The notes below the pieces were generated by a model. The model had not been told where the DNA came from, made no database searches, and saw only the letters and a list, made by a program, of their open reading frames with translations. Shown here one piece after another: positions 1 through 6,091 of a stretch of DNA of 11,738 nucleotides. The DNA comes from an uncultured Clostridia bacterium (GTDB lineage: Bacteria; Bacillota; Clostridia; Oscillospirales; CAG-382). The stretch is from assembly GCA_947627335.1 (NCBI GenBank), contig CANQVQ010000052.1, positions 1 to 11,738 of the forward strand. Direction: 5' to 3'. A program made the translations under genes and the position numbers. How positions within the stretch are numbered: position 1 is the stretch's first letter; the number at the start of each line of letters is the position of its first letter.

Positions 1-163
1 ACGACGGGTCGGACACCTGCAGCGCGACGAACGCGAGGGCGAACGCGAGGGCGAACAGGATCGCAAGCCCGAGCAGGAACCCGCCGACCCCGGCGCGAAT
101 CAATGGGTTCCCGCCACCGGCACGGCGGTCGGTACGCGGGGAACGGGCGGGGGAATGTTTCAT
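1..163 (-). CDS. Small membrane protein, N-terminal fragment (3' end outside window)
   Basis: I do not recognise this gene. Reading leftward from the ATG at 161-163, 54 codons are open to the window edge. The first 20 or so residues are basic and hydrophilic (MKHSPARSPRTDRR...). They are followed by a Gly/Leu/Ala/Phe-rich hydrophobic stretch at about residues 25-48, which looks like a membrane helix. It could be an uncleaved signal anchor or a small membrane protein, with the basic N-terminus in the cytoplasm. An AAGGAAGGA ribosome site lies about 8 bases upstream of the ATG, which supports the start. The gene is transcribed away from kdgK, and I found no convincing promoter for it in the 131-base gap. 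Function cannot be assigned from this fragment. Confidence 0.6.
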   Translation of the reverse strand, partial: MKHSPARSPRTDRRAGGGNPLIRAGVGGFLLGLAILFALAFALAFVALQVSDPS

Positions 164-231
164 AGGGAAGTCCTTCCTTTCGTTTGGTGTTCTATGCGTA
201 TGCGGCGGAGGCGCGGAATATGCGGATTCCC

Positions 232-260
232 TTGACAGACGGGCGGAAACGTGGTATGAT
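232..260 (+). promoter_or_regulatory. Sigma-A type promoter of kdgK-birA
   Basis: The -35 box TTGACA (232-237) and the -10 box TATGAT (255-260) are separated by exactly 17 bases. A TGG just before the -10 gives an extended -10 (TGn). Transcription would start near 267, leaving a leader of about 28 bases. The ribosome site AGGAGAGG at 281-288 precedes the ATG at 295. No operator-like inverted repeat is obvious around it. Confidence 0.87.
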
Positions 261-294
261 GAAGGGGAAAAGACGGAAAAAGGAGAGGTTTTTT

Positions 295-1314
295 ATGTCG
301 ATCGTCACATTCGGGGAGATCATGATGCGCCTGCAGCCGCCGGGATACCTGCGGTTCACGCAGACGGGGAGCTACGAGGCGACCTTTGGCGGCGGAGAGG
401 CGAACGTCGCCGTTTCGCTCTGCAATTTCGGGCGGGAAACGCGGTTCGTGACCGGACTGCCGGAGAACGAGCTGGGGACGGCCTGCGTCGGGCAGCTGCG
501 CCGGTGGGGCGTGGATACCCGGTTCGTTCTGCGCCGTCCGGGTCGTATGGGGCTGTATTTCTGCGAAAAGGGTGCGTCGCAGCGCCCGTCGAAGGTGCTG
601 TACGACCGTGCCGGGTCGGTTGCGGCGGGACTGCAGCCGGGGGATTTCGACTGGGATCGGGTGTTCGACGGTGCGGAGTGGTTCCACTTCACCGGCATCA
701 CCCCGGCGCTCGGCGACGGCGTGGCGGCAGTCACGAGGGAGGCGTGCGAAGCGGCGAAACGGGCGGGGGTCACGGTTTCGTGCGACTTGAACTACCGAAA
801 GAAGCTCTGGACCCGCGAGAAGGCGGGGACGGTTATGGCGGGGCTGATGCCGTTCGTCGACCTGCTGATCGCCAACGAGGAGGACGCGTCCGACGTGTTC
901 GGCATTCGCGCCGCGAACAGCGACGTGACGAAGGGCGAGATCGACCTCGACGGCTACCGCAGCGTCGCGGAACAGCTTGTCGGGCGGTTCGGCGTGAAGC
1001 GCGTGGCGATCACGCTTCGGGAGTCTGTTTCCGCGTCGCGGAACCGCTTTTCGGGTCTGCTGTATGACGGCGGGGAGCTGTTCGTTTCCAAGAAGTACGA
1101 TATGCAGATCGTCGACCGCGTCGGCGGTGGGGACAGCTTCGCCGCCGGGCTGATCTACGCGCTGACCGCCGGGATGCACGGCGCGGACGCGGTGGAATTC
1201 GCGGTCGCCGCGTCCTGCCTCAAGCACAGCATCGAGGGGGACTTCAACGCCGTGACGGTCGGGGAAGTGCTCGCCCTTTGCGGCGGGGACGGATCGGGTC
1301 GGGTACAGAGATGA
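295..1314 (+). CDS. kdgK: 2-keto-3-deoxygluconate kinase (PfkB family)
   Basis: This is a PfkB/ribokinase-family sugar kinase of 339 residues, best matching KdgK. KdgK phosphorylates 2-keto-3-deoxygluconate with ATP in the cytoplasm, in hexuronate and pectin breakdown. The substrate loop FGGGEANVAVSL is at residues 31-42. NEEDA, typical of KdgK-like kinases, lies in the middle of the protein. The C-terminal ATP/anion-hole signature VDRVGGGDSF is at 273-282, with D280 as the presumed catalytic base. The conserved SCLKHSIEGDFN segment follows. The ATG at 295 is chosen because it sits 6 bases after AGGAGAGG and downstream of the promoter. An upstream in-frame start would begin before the promoter. 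The stop overlaps the birA start (ATGA). No KDPG aldolase or uronate genes are visible nearby. Another sugar-acid substrate is possible; the family is certain. Confidence 0.85.
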   Translation: MSIVTFGEIMMRLQPPGYLRFTQTGSYEATFGGGEANVAVSLCNFGRETRFVTGLPENELGTACVGQLRRWGVDTRFVLRRPGRMGLYFCEKGASQRPSKVLYDRAGSVAAGLQPGDFDWDRVFDGAEWFHFTGITPALGDGVAAVTREACEAAKRAGVTVSCDLNYRKKLWTREKAGTVMAGLMPFVDLLIANEEDASDVFGIRAANSDVTKGEIDLDGYRSVAEQLVGRFGVKRVAITLRESVSASRNRFSGLLYDGGELFVSKKYDMQIVDRVGGGDSFAAGLIYALTAGMHGADAVEFAVAASCLKHSIEGDFNAVTVGEVLALCGGDGSGRVQR

Positions 1315-2270
1315 ACTTGCAGGAGCAGGTGCTCGACGCGCTGCTCGGCGGGGAGACGCTTTCGGGCGAAGCGCTCGCGGAGCGGTTCGGCGTGTCGCGC
1401 AGTGCGGTGTGGAAAGCGGTGGACAGGCTGCGGCGGGACGGGTTCAACGTGGAGGCGGCGACCAACTGGGGATACCGTTTGTGCGCCTGCGAAGGGCTGT
1501 CGGCGGCGGTGATCGACCGCGCCGGGAACGGCGGCTTTTCGCTGGAGATCCACGACTGCGTCGGTTCGACCAACGACCGCGCCAAGCAGCTGGCGGCGGA
1601 GGGGGCGGAGCGGGTCTGCGTCCTCGCCGATCGGCAGGAGCGCGGCAAGGGACGCATGGGACGGCGCTTCCTTTCGCCGCCCGGGGCGGGACTGTACCTG
1701 TCCTGCGTGCTGCGCCCGTCGCTGCGCGGGGAGGACGCGGCGCTGCTGACGACCTACGCCGCCGTCGCCGTCGCGGAGACCGTCGAAGCGACGACCGGCG
1801 CACGGGCGGAGATCAAATGGGTCAACGACGTGTACGTCGGCGGGAAGAAGGTCTGCGGGATCCTGACGGAGGGGTCGGTCGATTTCGAGAGCGGCGGATT
1901 CTCCTACGCGGTCGTCGGGATCGGGGTCAACCTGCGCAGGCGGGAATGGCCGCCGGAACTCGCGTCGGTCGCGACGGATTTAGAAACAGAAACCGGCGTG
2001 CGGGCGGACCGAAACCTGTTCGCGTCGGCGCTGCTGCGGCGGTTCGCGGACGTGGAGACTGCGCTGCGGGAGCGGTCGTTTCTGGACGCGTACCGTGCGC
2101 GGTGCTTCGTGCTGGGGAAGGACGTGACGGTCTTTCGCGGGAACGAGCAATTTTGCGCTCGCGCCGTGGACGTCGGTCCGCGTGGGGAGCTGCTGGTCGA
2201 CCCCGGCGACGGGACGCTTCGCGCACTGCAGAGCGGCGAAGTGTCCGTGCGGGTGCGGGACGGAGATTAA
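1311..2270 (+). CDS. birA: Bifunctional biotin-[acetyl-CoA-carboxylase] ligase / biotin operon repressor
   Basis: BirA activates biotin as biotinyl-AMP and attaches it to a lysine of biotin carrier proteins. Forms with an N-terminal helix-turn-helix also repress biotin genes. This 319-residue protein has the winged helix (about 5-57, recognition part VSRSAVWKAVDRL) and so belongs to the DNA-binding class. The ligase domain shows STND at 86-89, the biotinyl-AMP loop QERGKGRMGRRF at 109-120, KWVND at 169-173 with the expected catalytic lysine, and VVGIGVNL. A small C-terminal domain covers about the last 50 residues. The ATG at 1311 overlaps the kdgK stop by four bases, which suggests translational coupling. 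No strong ribosome site is seen before it. The pairing with a sugar-acid kinase has no obvious metabolic logic. No biotin synthesis genes are in the window. Confidence 0.94.
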   Translation: MNLQEQVLDALLGGETLSGEALAERFGVSRSAVWKAVDRLRRDGFNVEAATNWGYRLCACEGLSAAVIDRAGNGGFSLEIHDCVGSTNDRAKQLAAEGAERVCVLADRQERGKGRMGRRFLSPPGAGLYLSCVLRPSLRGEDAALLTTYAAVAVAETVEATTGARAEIKWVNDVYVGGKKVCGILTEGSVDFESGGFSYAVVGIGVNLRRREWPPELASVATDLETETGVRADRNLFASALLRRFADVETALRERSFLDAYRARCFVLGKDVTVFRGNEQFCARAVDVGPRGELLVDPGDGTLRALQSGEVSVRVRDGD

Positions 2271-2281
2271 AAAAGCAAAAT

Positions 2282-2323
2282 CCCCGGCGGGGACGGTGCG
2301 GAACCGACCCTCCGGGGGTTTTT
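2282..2323. terminator. Bidirectional intrinsic terminator between birA and plsY
   Basis: Outer arms CCCCGG (2282-2287) and CCGGGG (2312-2317) enclose inner pairs GGG/CCC and CGGT/ACCG around a GCGGA loop. On the plus strand the hairpin is followed by GTTTTT. On the minus strand it is followed by ATTTTGCTTTTTTT. The two convergent genes end 12 bases before it and 17 bases after it, so one hairpin can end both. Confidence 0.86.
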
Positions 2324-2339
2324 CGTCTGCATTTGACGC

Positions 2340-3017
2340 TCAATTGCGGGGGGAGCTTTCCGACGGGGCTTCCGCCGTTTCTTTTGCCGTTTCTTCCGCC
2401 GCCTCTTCCGTTTGCGGTGCGGGGAGTTCGGACGGGGCGCACAGGTGCCGCCAAATGACCGTCACGGAGATCCCGGCGCAGCCGAGCGCATAGGACAGCT
2501 TGCCCGCGTACAGCAGCAACGGCACCATGATGACCGCGAACAGCGCGTACACGAGGATGCTCCGCCGACGGTGCGGGCGGACGCGGATGACCGTCGAAAA
2601 AACGATATACAGGACCGCGAGCGCGACGACCGCGATGCACTGCGGCAAGATCCCGAGCAGCACGCCGAAGGAGGTCGCGATGCACTTCCCGCCGTGGAAC
2701 CGATTGAACGGCGCGACCGCGTGACCGAGCACCGGGGAAAGGAGGATCAACGCGAAAAGCGGCTCGGCGGGGTCGAGGAACCGACGGCTGAGCAGCACGG
2801 GCAGCAACCCCTTGCCGATGTCCAGCAGCAGGCAGAGCGCGCCGATCGCCGGTCCGCAGGTCATGAACGCGTTCGCGGCGCCGGGGTTGCGGTCGTCGCT
2901 TTCGGCGCTGACGTCCTTGCCGGTCAGCAGCAGCGGCAGGATGCGGCTGTAGAGGATGCTCCCGCTGAGGAAGCCGCCCGCGAGGAGCAGCAGCCAGAGG
3001 GTCAGACGGTCGGGCAT
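2340..3017 (-). CDS. plsY: PlsY-type glycerol-3-phosphate acyltransferase, divergent
   Basis: PlsY is an integral membrane enzyme that transfers an acyl group from acyl-phosphate to glycerol-3-phosphate, the first step of phospholipid synthesis in most Gram-positives. Visible family motifs are GSILYS (19-24), RNPGAANAF (43-51), the DIGKG segment (66-70) and GHAVAPFNRFHGGKCIAT (98-115). Hydrophobic segments at about 7-27, 55-76, 87-103, 118-142 and 152-182 fit the multi-pass fold. Compared with the usual GSGNPGATN and GGKGVAT motifs, it has DDRNPGAAN and GGKCIAT. A charged Glu/Ala/Ser-rich tail of about 30 residues extends the protein to 225, against about 200 in typical PlsY. The ATG at 3017 has AAGGAAGG upstream and lies inside the end of the glycosyltransferase gene (16-base overlap). 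The family is secure; full activity is less certain because of the substitutions. Confidence 0.82.
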   Translation of the reverse strand: MPDRLTLWLLLLAGGFLSGSILYSRILPLLLTGKDVSAESDDRNPGAANAFMTCGPAIGALCLLLDIGKGLLPVLLSRRFLDPAEPLFALILLSPVLGHAVAPFNRFHGGKCIATSFGVLLGILPQCIAVVALAVLYIVFSTVIRVRPHRRRSILVYALFAVIMVPLLLYAGKLSYALGCAGISVTVIWRHLCAPSELPAPQTEEAAEETAKETAEAPSESSPRN

Positions 3018-4138
3018 GACGAACCTTCCTTTCCGAGTTGTTCGCGGATGCGCGTCACGACGGTTTCCGCCGCGACGGGGGAGACGGTCTCGCGCTGCTT
3101 CTGCCGAAGCTGTTCGGCGCGGACGGGGTCGTGGGCGAGTTCGACGGCGCAGGACACCGCGTCCTGCCCGGTTTTCGCCCAGAGGGACATTCCGTGGTCG
3201 GCGAAGAAGGCGGCGTTGCGGGTCTCGCACCCCGGGATCGCCCCGAAATGCACGAGCGGGACGTTGGAGACCGCCGCTTCCGTCGCGGCAAGACCGCCGG
3301 GCTTGGAAATGACCGCGTCGGCGGCACGCAGGAACAGCGGAACGTCGCGGGTGAACGGGACGGCGCGGAACGGAAGCGCACCGAAACGCTCGGTCAACTG
3401 CTCGTACAGGGCGTCGTTGCGACCGGTCAGCACGCAGAGGAACCCGTCCCCGTCGATCCGCTTCAGCAGTTCCTCGCACAGCACGCAGACGTGCTTGCAG
3501 CCGACGCCGCCGGTCAACAGCAGGTAGATCTTGCGGTCAAGCGGCAAACCGAGCAGCTTCCGCGCCTTTTCCGGCTCGACCGGGACGCGGAACCGACGGG
3601 AAACCGGGATCCCGCTCACGACGACGCGGTCGGACGGCACGCCCTTGCGGACCAGTTCCCCGGCGACCTGCTCGTGCGGGACGAAGTAGAGGTCCGCGTC
3701 GATCTCCGCGAAAAACGGGATGCAGGTGTAGTCGGTCAGGACGCCGAAATTCGGGATGTGCTCGCCGGTCCGCCGCCGGATCGCCGTGACCGCTTCCATG
3801 CCGAACAGGTGGGTCGAAAGCACGCCGTCGAACCTTTCCGACTGCAGATACGCGTGCAGGAAGGACGCGTAGTGGGCGTTTGCGTAGTAGACCGGCGAGC
3901 GAAGCCCGGTCGATTCGTAGACCGCACCGGCGCGGTAGACCGCGCCGAACGCCGCAGGCGCACGGCGGATCAGCCCGTTGTATGCAGACGCGACCAGCTC
4001 ACGCGCACGCTTGCTTTGGAACCCGACCGGGTCCGCCAGCACATATTCGACGCCCTGCCGTTTCAGTTCCTCCGCGAGCGCACGGCGAGCGCTGTTGTGC
4101 CCCTCACCGGTCGGACAGCTCAAAAGCAGTAGTTTCAT
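3002..4138 (-). CDS. GT28 diacylglycerol glycosyltransferase (UgtP/MGDG-synthase type)
   Basis: This cytoplasmic, membrane-associated glycosyltransferase of 378 residues probably adds sugar to diacylglycerol to make glycolipids, as UgtP does in Bacillus. The N-terminal nucleotide-fold motif CPTGEGHNSARRA (8-20) corresponds to the family's GxGHxxAA. A conserved TDYTC segment follows in the first half. The C-terminal sugar-nucleotide site reads AVISKPGGLAATEAA, then IPGCETRN (near residues 302-309), where relatives have PGQExxN. The ATG at 4138 is preceded by GGAGGAAGG at normal distance; an upstream in-frame start at 4171 lacks such a site. It overlaps plsY by 16 bases, so the two are translated together and form a lipid module. 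I saw no promoter in the short gap behind the terminator at 4184-4212. Donor sugar and processivity cannot be read from the sequence. Confidence 0.82.
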   Translation of the reverse strand: MKLLLLSCPTGEGHNSARRALAEELKRQGVEYVLADPVGFQSKRARELVASAYNGLIRRAPAAFGAVYRAGAVYESTGLRSPVYYANAHYASFLHAYLQSERFDGVLSTHLFGMEAVTAIRRRTGEHIPNFGVLTDYTCIPFFAEIDADLYFVPHEQVAGELVRKGVPSDRVVVSGIPVSRRFRVPVEPEKARKLLGLPLDRKIYLLLTGGVGCKHVCVLCEELLKRIDGDGFLCVLTGRNDALYEQLTERFGALPFRAVPFTRDVPLFLRAADAVISKPGGLAATEAAVSNVPLVHFGAIPGCETRNAAFFADHGMSLWAKTGQDAVSCAVELAHDPVRAEQLRQKQRETVSPVAAETVVTRIREQLGKEGSSCPTV

Positions 4139-4183
4139 CGGTTTTCCTTCCTCCCCGCAGGACGGTTTCAAGCGGTGAAACGA

Positions 4184-4212
4184 AAGGGCTGCAATTTTCG
4201 GTTGCAGCCCTT
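4184..4212 (-). terminator. Intrinsic terminator after the surface-protein cluster
   Basis: A perfect 11-base stem AAGGGCTGCAA (4184-4194) / TTGCAGCCCTT (4202-4212) encloses a 7-base loop. On the minus strand the stem runs into TTTCGTTTC. It lies 45 bases beyond the stop of the 579-residue surface protein and before the glycosyltransferase start. It therefore separates the surface cluster from the lipid genes, unless read-through occurs. Confidence 0.78.
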
Positions 4213-4257
4213 CGCGTGACCCGTGTTATTGACGGGCGCAGATCCGTTTATTCGGGT

Positions 4258-5997
4258 TTAGCGTCTCACTTTCACGACGACGACTGCGCCGATGACGGAG
4301 AGAACACCGAGGATGGCGAACACCAGCATCCCGCTGTCGCCAGTGGTGGGCGACGAGGACGTGCTCGCCGTAGAGGACGCGCTCGCCGCAGAGGACGTAG
4401 ACTGGGTGGAGGAGGTGTTGCCGGAGGTTTCGCCGGAGGTTTCGCCGGAGGTTTCGCCCGAGGTTTCACCGGAGGTTTCACCCGAGGTTTCGCCGGAGGT
4501 TTCACCGGAGGTTTCGCCGGAGGTTTCGCCGGAGGTTTCACCCGAGGTTTCACCGGAGGTTTCACCCGAGGTTTCGCCCGAGGTTTCACCGGAGGTTTCG
4601 CCGGAGGTTTCACCCGAGGTTTCGCCGGAGGTTTCGCCCGACGTATCGCCGGGTTCGACCGGCACTTCGTACGTGGTGAGTTTCACATCATCCGCGTTGA
4701 ACGTGACGTACGGAGCGGTGTTGGCTTCGCCGGAATAATTGGTGATGTAGCCATTTTCGCCCTTTTCGACATCCGCACCCGCGATGTGAAGCGCCTGATA
4801 GGAGTTCGCACGATCTTCGGTCGGCTCAAGGTTGGTGCTGTACGTGACATACAGGCGGTAGTCGCCGGTCACGAGGAACATCGCTTTCTTGAAGGAAACT
4901 TCCGCAGTCAGCTTGTTGTCCGCATAGTTGATCGCGTAGTTGTCGGCGGTGAAGTCGGTCAGCTTCGCGGAAACTTCCGCGTCGCTGTAGATCAGACGGA
5001 CGACCGCCCAGCCCTTTTCCTCGCCGAGGTACTGAATGTCGATCGCATAGCGCAGATCGTTCTTGACGCGGATCCAAACGCGGAGCATGGAAGTATCGGT
5101 CTGCTTGTACCCGGTGATCTGCGTGCCGGCTTCGTTCGGCGTCATATCGGGGTCATAGTCCTCTTTGATGGACGGAGCCGGGATGTTGTCGATCTCGACG
5201 CCGACGTAGACGTTTTCGTCATCCGTACGGGTCGTGAACTTCGCCGTGACGTCGGCAGGTTCGGGAGCACCCGCTTCCTGCCAGTAGGGATTGCTGACCC
5301 ATTTCTCTTCGGGAACTCTGGTCCAGCCATCGTCGTCCAGGTTGCCGTCAACCGTGATGGTTTCCTCGACAGTGACGGTGCCGGGAGTGGATTCTTCGGG
5401 TTCGGAGGACACACCGGGGTCGGTAGACTCTTCGGGTTCTTGAACGACTTCCTTGGCAAACGCGAGGGCGTTCCAGGTGCCTTTGCCGACATAGACGCTC
5501 AGCGTGAGGCTCTTGACCGTGATCATGCCGTTTACGCCGGCAAATTCGGTGAAATCGTAGTAAGCGTTGGTCGTGGTTCTGAAATCGTCCGCACCACCCG
5601 TTGCAACCTTAGAGAACTGGGCTTCCTTTTGTTCATCGCTGCCCTCTACGGTGTAGGTGAGAACGCCGTTGATACCGATTTCACTCTGTCCTTCCGGAAC
5701 AGTGAAGTCCAGATGCAGGTAGGGCGTTTGCGAAAGGTCGATGACGGTTTCCTTGGCGTTGTCCAGGCTGATGGACGGCCATGCAGGGTTCGAGCCGGCA
5801 GCCATAGCGATGGTCAGTTTGCCGTTTTCCACATTGTAGTCCGTTGTACCGTTTACTTGCGAGATGTCGTCGTTGCTCGTCGGGAGCAAGGAAACGAGGT
5901 CGGTGTAGGTAGTGGGTTCATCGGCGCTGACGATCGCGGCAAACACGCAGGTAAGCGCGAGGGACAGGGCGAGAACCCATGCGAATACTTTTTTCAT
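4258..5997 (-). CDS. Secreted anchored surface protein C: shared N-domain, CBM9-like domain, ETSG stalk
   Basis: This 579-residue protein has no name I recognise. A signal peptide occupies 1-25 (MKKVFAWVL..., cleavage probably after VSA). Residues 31-182 form a domain clearly homologous to protein C's neighbour at 7523-8422; both begin with YTD.VSLLPT and end with GTWNALAFA. After a short acidic Pro/Ser/Glu linker, residues 208-440 look like a CBM9/DOMON-type sugar-binding domain, opening with ITVDGNLDDDGW and followed by NVYVGVEIDN. Residues 451-526 are one DTSG and eighteen ETSG repeats. The tail has SPTTGD at 549-554, a hydrophobic helix and KVRR, like a cell-wall sorting signal with S in place of the usual L. 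The ATG at 5997 is preceded by AAAGGA at a long spacing, and only this start yields a clean signal peptide. A role in surface glycan binding is inferred. It is probably third in an operon. Confidence 0.85.
   Translation of the reverse strand: MKKVFAWVLALSLALTCVFAAIVSADEPTTYTDLVSLLPTSNDDISQVNGTTDYNVENGKLTIAMAAGSNPAWPSISLDNAKETVIDLSQTPYLHLDFTVPEGQSEIGINGVLTYTVEGSDEQKEAQFSKVATGGADDFRTTTNAYYDFTEFAGVNGMITVKSLTLSVYVGKGTWNALAFAKEVVQEPEESTDPGVSSEPEESTPGTVTVEETITVDGNLDDDGWTRVPEEKWVSNPYWQEAGAPEPADVTAKFTTRTDDENVYVGVEIDNIPAPSIKEDYDPDMTPNEAGTQITGYKQTDTSMLRVWIRVKNDLRYAIDIQYLGEEKGWAVVRLIYSDAEVSAKLTDFTADNYAINYADNKLTAEVSFKKAMFLVTGDYRLYVTYSTNLEPTEDRANSYQALHIAGADVEKGENGYITNYSGEANTAPYVTFNADDVKLTTYEVPVEPGDTSGETSGETSGETSGETSGETSGETSGETSGETSGETSGETSGETSGETSGETSGETSGETSGETSGETSGETSGNTSSTQSTSSAASASSTASTSSSPTTGDSGMLVFAILGVLSVIGAVVVVKVRR
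4420..4647 (-). repeat. 12-bp coding minisatellite, 19 units (ETSG x18 + DTSG)
   Basis: Nineteen uninterrupted 12-base units encode the stalk of protein C. The unit on the coding strand is GAAACCTCSGGY: the serine codon is TCC or TCG and the glycine codon GGC or GGT, in mixed order. All eighteen ETSG units are identical in protein. The nineteenth (4636-4647) encodes DTSG. The silent variants rule out a single recent expansion from one identical unit. The array is prone to length change in frame. Confidence 0.97.
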
Positions 5998-6036
5998 TGC
6001 TTTTTTGGTCCTTTCTGTAAATTTTTTTCGGATAGC

Positions 6037-6068
6037 CGTCCGTCCCACGGAAAACGGCGGGACGGACG
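6037..6068 (-). other. Intercistronic hairpin between surface genes B and C
   Basis: CGTCCGTCCC (6037-6046) and GGGACGGACG (6059-6068) form a perfect 10-base GC-rich stem with a 12-base loop, 40 bases upstream of the start of protein C. On the minus strand it is followed by GCTATCCGAAAAAAA rather than a T run. It is therefore not a standard terminator, and could act as an RNA processing or stability element or cause partial termination. The rest of the 94-base gap shows only the ribosome site. Confidence 0.7.
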
Positions 6069-6091
6069 ACCGAAACCGTTCAAATGGGGGC

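Noticed and set aside
160..1227. Minus-strand open frame covering kdgK
   Set aside because: It is Arg/Pro-rich antisense without domains. The plus strand has a complete PfkB kinase with promoter and ribosome site.
4139..4183. Promoter for the GT28-plsY pair
   Set aside because: Only a TTGAAA-like box is present, and no -10 fits before the ribosome site, so no promoter is claimed.
4420..4647. CRISPR-like array of short repeats
   Set aside because: The 12-base units are directly adjacent without spacers and stay in frame with a secreted protein.
4292..4738. Plus-strand frame encoding EVSP repeats across the minisatellite
   Set aside because: It is a by-product of the 12-base period read in antisense. 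Start and end show no coding signals.
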